Shown in pieces: positions 61,109-64,000 of a stretch of 64,000 nt of DNA. The DNA comes from an uncultured Myxococcales bacterium. GTDB lineage: Bacteria > Myxococcota_A > UBA9042. A model generated the notes under the pieces. It was not told the DNA's origin. It saw only the letters and a list, made by a program, of their open reading frames with translations, and did no database searches. Both the position numbers and the translations under genes were made by a program. The stretch is taken from the NCBI GenBank assembly GCA_903883645.1, contig CAISBR010000171.1:22642-86641 (forward strand), given 5' to 3'. Numbering within the stretch: the first letter of the stretch is position 1; each line of letters opens with the position of its first letter.

Positions 61109-62497
61109 ATGCGCAGTAACATAAGGTTTTTGTTGATGGCCTGCTTGGCTGTCGGCCTCGGCAGCGGCTGTGGCGACACCTCTGAAACCAAGGCGGCCGA
61201 CGCTGCGACGAGCGATGCCGCCAAAGTAGGCGACACCCAAGGCGATGTGCCCGTTGGGAGCGACGCTGTGGACGCGATAACCGACAACGGCGCTCAGGAT
61301 ACGCCCGACGGCGCGGTGGTGTCCGACGTGCCCGTTGTTCTAGACGCGGCTGCCGACGCGGCTGCCGACGCGACTGCAACCGACGCGCCGGTCGCCGTTG
61401 ACGGGGGGGGCGACGTCTCGACGACCGAAGGTGGCGCGCCCAAGAATATCGCCTATGTCGGCACACTTACAGGCAACTTGCACATTGTTGATGTTGCCAC
61501 AATGAAGGATCTGTCGGTGATTCAGAGCTGGCCCGCAGGGCTGCCCACTTGCATCAACTGCGCCGACAACGTGCCCCAGCACGGCTCGGGCATCTTGGCT
61601 GACAAGCGCACCATCTATAAAGTTGATCCAAATCATAATTTGGTGAAGAAGTTCTTGGTTGCCCCCGACGGCAAGTCTTTCAAAGAACTCAAGACTTTTA
61701 CCTTCGACACCAAGCCCGTGTTCGGCACCAGCTCGCCCGACGACAAGTACTACATCACCACCGCGATGGGCAGCAAAGACGGCAAGGCGATCTCCGTGGC
61801 GTATGTCATTGATGTCAAGACGGATGCTATTGTCGCGACCGTGACGTCAGACTCCTTTGGTCGACCGTTGTTTGACGCGCAGTCAACCGTCGCCTACCTG
61901 CTGCCCAAAACTGGTGGGCAAATTCAAGTGTTCGACCTCAAGACGCTGACCGTGGTGCAGACGATTGTCAACAAGGCGGCTGAGGTCGGCGGTATGGGCG
62001 GCGGTCCGGGGTCGGGCATGGCCATGCACGCCGCGGGCTGGGGTCGCGTTGGCGACGACGGGGTCATCTACCTGCCCAACGCGCAACAGCATAACTTTAC
62101 AGCGATCGATCCCAAGAACCCCGACGCCCAGTGGTCCATGGAGTTTGCGGACAAGATGGTCCACGACGCCGAGCCGCACGGTGGCACGATCTACGTCCTT
62201 GGCATGAATGACACGCCCGAAAAGCCGTACGAGGTGCTCGATTCGGGGGGCTGGATCTATGCCGTCGATATCAAGACCAAGACTATTCTGAACAAGATCA
62301 GCAGCCCCACGCGCGTTGGCCACCTGACCTTTGGGACCGACGGCCTGCTCTACTCGACCAACGCGTACATTGCGCTTGAGGCCCGCGACCCGGTCTCGCT
62401 TGCCATTGTCAAGCAGGTCAAGCTTGAGCCGGAGCTCGATGTGTTTACGGCGAAAGCGCCGGACATTCATCCGTGCGCGATGATGGCTGACTTCTAG
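61109..62497 (+). CDS. Beta-propeller lipoprotein
   Basis: 462 aa from the ATG at 61109 with AAGGA upstream. Lipobox GSGC (Cys21), then ~80 residues of Asp/Ala/Thr/Val linker. From about residue 115 there are repeats of the YVTN/cytochrome cd1-type propeller (IAYVGTLTGNLHIVDVAT, then YVIDVKTDAIVATV, IQVFDLKTLTVVQTI and IYAVDIKTKTILNKI). Two Cys are in TCINC; that is not a haem motif. Surface-exposed, ligand unknown. Confidence 0.85.
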   Translation: MRSNIRFLLMACLAVGLGSGCGDTSETKAADAATSDAAKVGDTQGDVPVGSDAVDAITDNGAQDTPDGAVVSDVPVVLDAAADAAADATATDAPVAVDGGGDVSTTEGGAPKNIAYVGTLTGNLHIVDVATMKDLSVIQSWPAGLPTCINCADNVPQHGSGILADKRTIYKVDPNHNLVKKFLVAPDGKSFKELKTFTFDTKPVFGTSSPDDKYYITTAMGSKDGKAISVAYVIDVKTDAIVATVTSDSFGRPLFDAQSTVAYLLPKTGGQIQVFDLKTLTVVQTIVNKAAEVGGMGGGPGSGMAMHAAGWGRVGDDGVIYLPNAQQHNFTAIDPKNPDAQWSMEFADKMVHDAEPHGGTIYVLGMNDTPEKPYEVLDSGGWIYAVDIKTKTILNKISSPTRVGHLTFGTDGLLYSTNAYIALEARDPVSLAIVKQVKLEPELDVFTAKAPDIHPCAMMADF

Positions 62498-62622
62498 ACG
62501 CTGCAGTAGCTGCCCGTGCCCAGGTTGGTGTGGCTGCAGCCGGCGGCGGGGTCGCAGGCGGATGCCACAGAAGATCGGCAAGCTGGCGTGGAGCTGCCAG
62601 CAGGGCTGATGGCTGCCGGCCG

Positions 62623-63390
62623 TCAGTATTGAGCGGCGAAGTCGACGAGCGGCTTGAGCCCTTGCAGCCGCCCCGTATGGGCAAAGATCAACGTCTTCAC
62701 ATCCAAGTGCGCGGCCGCCAACCGCGCCGGCAGTGCCTTGATGGACGCACGATTCTCGTCGGTGTTGTCGCTGAACACCTTGGGCGCGGGCCGCACTTTG
62801 CCGTCGTTCGACGCGCCGGCGCTGTCGCCCAGGAACAGTGCGCCATCCACCCAGAACGCCGCGCTGCCCGCCGTGTGCCCCGGTATCGCAAACACATGCA
62901 GCGCGCGGTTGCCCACCTGCACAACCTCGCCATCGACAAGCCCGCGCGTCACCCGGACACCCGTCGGTTTCACCGGCATCACGCGCGCCAGCGGCCCCTG
63001 TCCGCCGGTCCGGCCTTCAGCCAGCGCGACGTCCGCCTGCAGCGCGTAGGTCTTGGCGTCAGGAAACAGCGGCACGGCACCTACGTGGTCGCCGTGGCCG
63101 TGCGTCAGGAAGATGGCGGCAACGGCGTGGACGTCGAGGTGCATCGCGGCAAGCTCGGCGATAATGGCCTTGCCCGCTTTGTCGTCGCCGGCGTCGATGA
63201 GCATGACCTTGCCGTCGCCGCAGTCGAGGATGTTGGCCGTGACGTAACTATCTGGCACCACGTGGATAAAGCCGTCGACGAGTCCAGGCTGGATCGGCGC
63301 GTTGCCGATGAAGGCAGACGCGAACAAACCGCCAAGGCCGAGCACGAGGAGCAGAACGACGGCGAGGACGCTGAGCAAGAAACGTTTCAT
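62623..63390 (-). CDS. Metallo-beta-lactamase-fold hydrolase with N-terminal membrane anchor or signal
   Basis: 255 aa. An N-terminal hydrophobic stretch (LLSVLAVVLLLVLGLGG) is followed by the MBL fold with THGHGDHVG (HxHxDH zinc motif), a later IPGHTAGSAAFW His and LFLGDSAG Asp, and a C-terminal HTGRLQG. All zinc ligands are present. Substrate is not predicted; relatives include glyoxalase II, quinolinases and lactonases. GGAG precedes the ATG. Confidence 0.9.
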   Translation of the reverse strand: MKRFLLSVLAVVLLLVLGLGGLFASAFIGNAPIQPGLVDGFIHVVPDSYVTANILDCGDGKVMLIDAGDDKAGKAIIAELAAMHLDVHAVAAIFLTHGHGDHVGAVPLFPDAKTYALQADVALAEGRTGGQGPLARVMPVKPTGVRVTRGLVDGEVVQVGNRALHVFAIPGHTAGSAAFWVDGALFLGDSAGASNDGKVRPAPKVFSDNTDENRASIKALPARLAAAHLDVKTLIFAHTGRLQGLKPLVDFAAQY

Positions 63391-63493
63391 CGGGACTCCG
63401 AGAATGGCCGCGTCAGAACCGCGCGCGCATCATTCCGCTCTAGATTCTCCCGACGCCGTGGTTTGCGCCAGTCGGATCGACGATCTCGCCGAA

Positions 63494-63610
63494 TTATCTG
63501 CCAAATATCTGCGCGCAGTCGATCGCCGCGACGCCCCAGTTGCGCGTCTCGGTCTTGGCGCCCTGGGCAACAAAGCGCAGCCGAATGCGTCCTGCCGCGT
63601 CCTTAAGGCA
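63494..63610 (-). pseudogene. Possible 3' fragment of a secreted-protein gene
   Basis: A short frame ending at 63494 reads AAGRIRLRFVAQGAKTETRN then WGVAAIDCAQIFGR, the kind of strand pair ending many beta-sandwich lectin-like domains. It starts inside the IS91-like remnant, so it may be the tail of a gene cut by that element. Evidence is thin. Confidence 0.3.
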
Positions 63611-64000
63611 TAGAAGGGTGCGCAAGCCGCTCCGCCACAAACCGACACCGCCATCGCCCACATCGCACCCGCCCAAATGCCCAGAAGTACCTGATAAACG
63701 GCCGGCCCGGCTTGGGTGTCGCGGCCAGCAGCCGGCCCGTGAGCTCGGCGGCCGTGAGCTTGATAGCCTGCGTGCCATCTTTCCACGGAGTCTTGAGCTC
63801 CACGGAGAAACGCCCGTCGTCGCAATCGGTTACGCGTGGTCCGGCGATGGTCGGCCGCGCCAAGTATTTGACCAACCGATAGAGTTCGTCGCGCTGACAT
63901 TCGCCCACGCGCGTGTTGGCGACGCAGTGCAAGCAACGATACTGCGGCGTCGCCTACGCTTCGCGTTTGGCATGGAGGGAGTAGCCGTGAAATTGAGCAC
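63603..64000 (-). pseudogene. IS91-family transposase remnant (in-frame stop, truncated at window edge)
   Basis: Reading from the right edge, one frame gives FHGYSLHAKREA, a TAG stop (63954-63956), then NTRVGECQRDELYRLVKYL, ARPTIAGPRV, VELKTPWKDGTQAIKLTAAE and a final RYFWAF. Those are IS91-type transposase C-terminal landmarks (GYSLHA, RYxARP, LKTPWxDGT, LIRYHG). The stop within the conserved part and the short extra segment between SLHA and NTRV show it is inactive. The upstream part lies beyond the window. Confidence 0.75.

Noticed and set aside
61558..61575. TCINC in the propeller lipoprotein as a haem site
   Set aside because: CxxC is not followed by His, so it is not a CxxCH motif.
63430..63936. 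168-codon minus-strand frame across the transposase remnant
   Set aside because: Arg/Ala-rich product without motifs; the IS91 landmarks are in another frame.

Overview
The window reads as chromosomal DNA of a GC-rich Gram-negative bacterium, most plausibly a member of the former Deltaproteobacteria (Myxococcota or Bradymonadota-like; inference). The reasons are very high third-position GC, frequent GTG/TTG starts, many lipoproteins whose lipobox is followed by a long Asp/Ala/Thr linker, Cys-rich secreted proteins, IPT/TIG repeat lipoproteins, a eukaryotic-like Ser/Thr kinase, multihaem cytochromes and a PilT-type motor. No tRNA, rRNA, CRISPR array or prophage was seen. The only mobile DNA is a decayed IS91-like transposase at the right edge.

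Layout. 1-2.7 kb: 3' end of a tetrahaem cytochrome c554/metallophosphatase-type protein, coupled to an outer-membrane-like protein, facing a Ser-rich envelope protein. 2.7-6.4 kb: fadI-fadJ beta-oxidation operon. 6.5-7.6 kb: selD. 7.7-13.6 kb: a very large IPT/TIG lipoprotein and a secreted protein. 13.6-14.7 kb: pentapeptide-repeat protein. 14.9-19.5 kb: a tightly overlapping run of Ser/Thr kinase, CcmI-like protein, membrane protein, ccmA, ccmB, ccmC and two small membrane proteins (cytochrome c maturation). 19.6-22.9 kb: small unknowns, an NCS1 nucleobase transporter and thiol peroxidase. 22.9-31.9 kb, minus strand: a non-Sec protein, a GH92 alpha-mannosidase lipoprotein, a double PilT ATPase, acetyl-CoA synthetase and an outer-membrane-like protein.

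32.1-35.6 kb: a six-copy 16-bp tandem repeat leading into a degenerate cyclic-nucleotide-binding-fold (CNB) protein, then a 798-aa EF-hand protein. 35.6-42.4 kb: a double glyoxalase-fold protein, a polytopic membrane protein divergent from a sulfatase-fold membrane enzyme, and an FAD-linked oxidase. 42.6-46.5 kb: an OmcA/MtrC-type decahaem lipoprotein with a long Cys-bounded/collagen-like repeat region and an FNR-type site upstream. 47.5-50.9 kb: two CNB-like proteins followed by an MscS-CNB channel. 51-54 kb: Old Yellow Enzyme and a membrane protein. 54-62.5 kb: large secreted proteins and lipoproteins (stalk/P-domain protein, Tat-type sulfite-oxidase-fold lipoprotein, PNGase F-like protein, beta-propeller lipoprotein). 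62.6-64 kb: a metallo-beta-lactamase-fold hydrolase and the IS91 remnant.

How they fit together (inference). The ccm genes supply haem attachment needed by the tetrahaem and decahaem cytochromes, pointing to extracytoplasmic electron transfer that may respond to oxygen. FadI/FadJ and Acs feed acetyl-CoA metabolism. The PNGase F-like protein and GH92 mannosidase together suggest scavenging of N-glycosylated proteins. The most unusual material is (i) paralogous CNB-fold proteins that have lost the phosphate-binding cassette, share DPF motifs, and sit beside a channel with an intact CNB domain, and (ii) two signal-peptide-less proteins sharing an N-terminal NYxxGxxxVKP motif, one carrying seven EF-hand loops.
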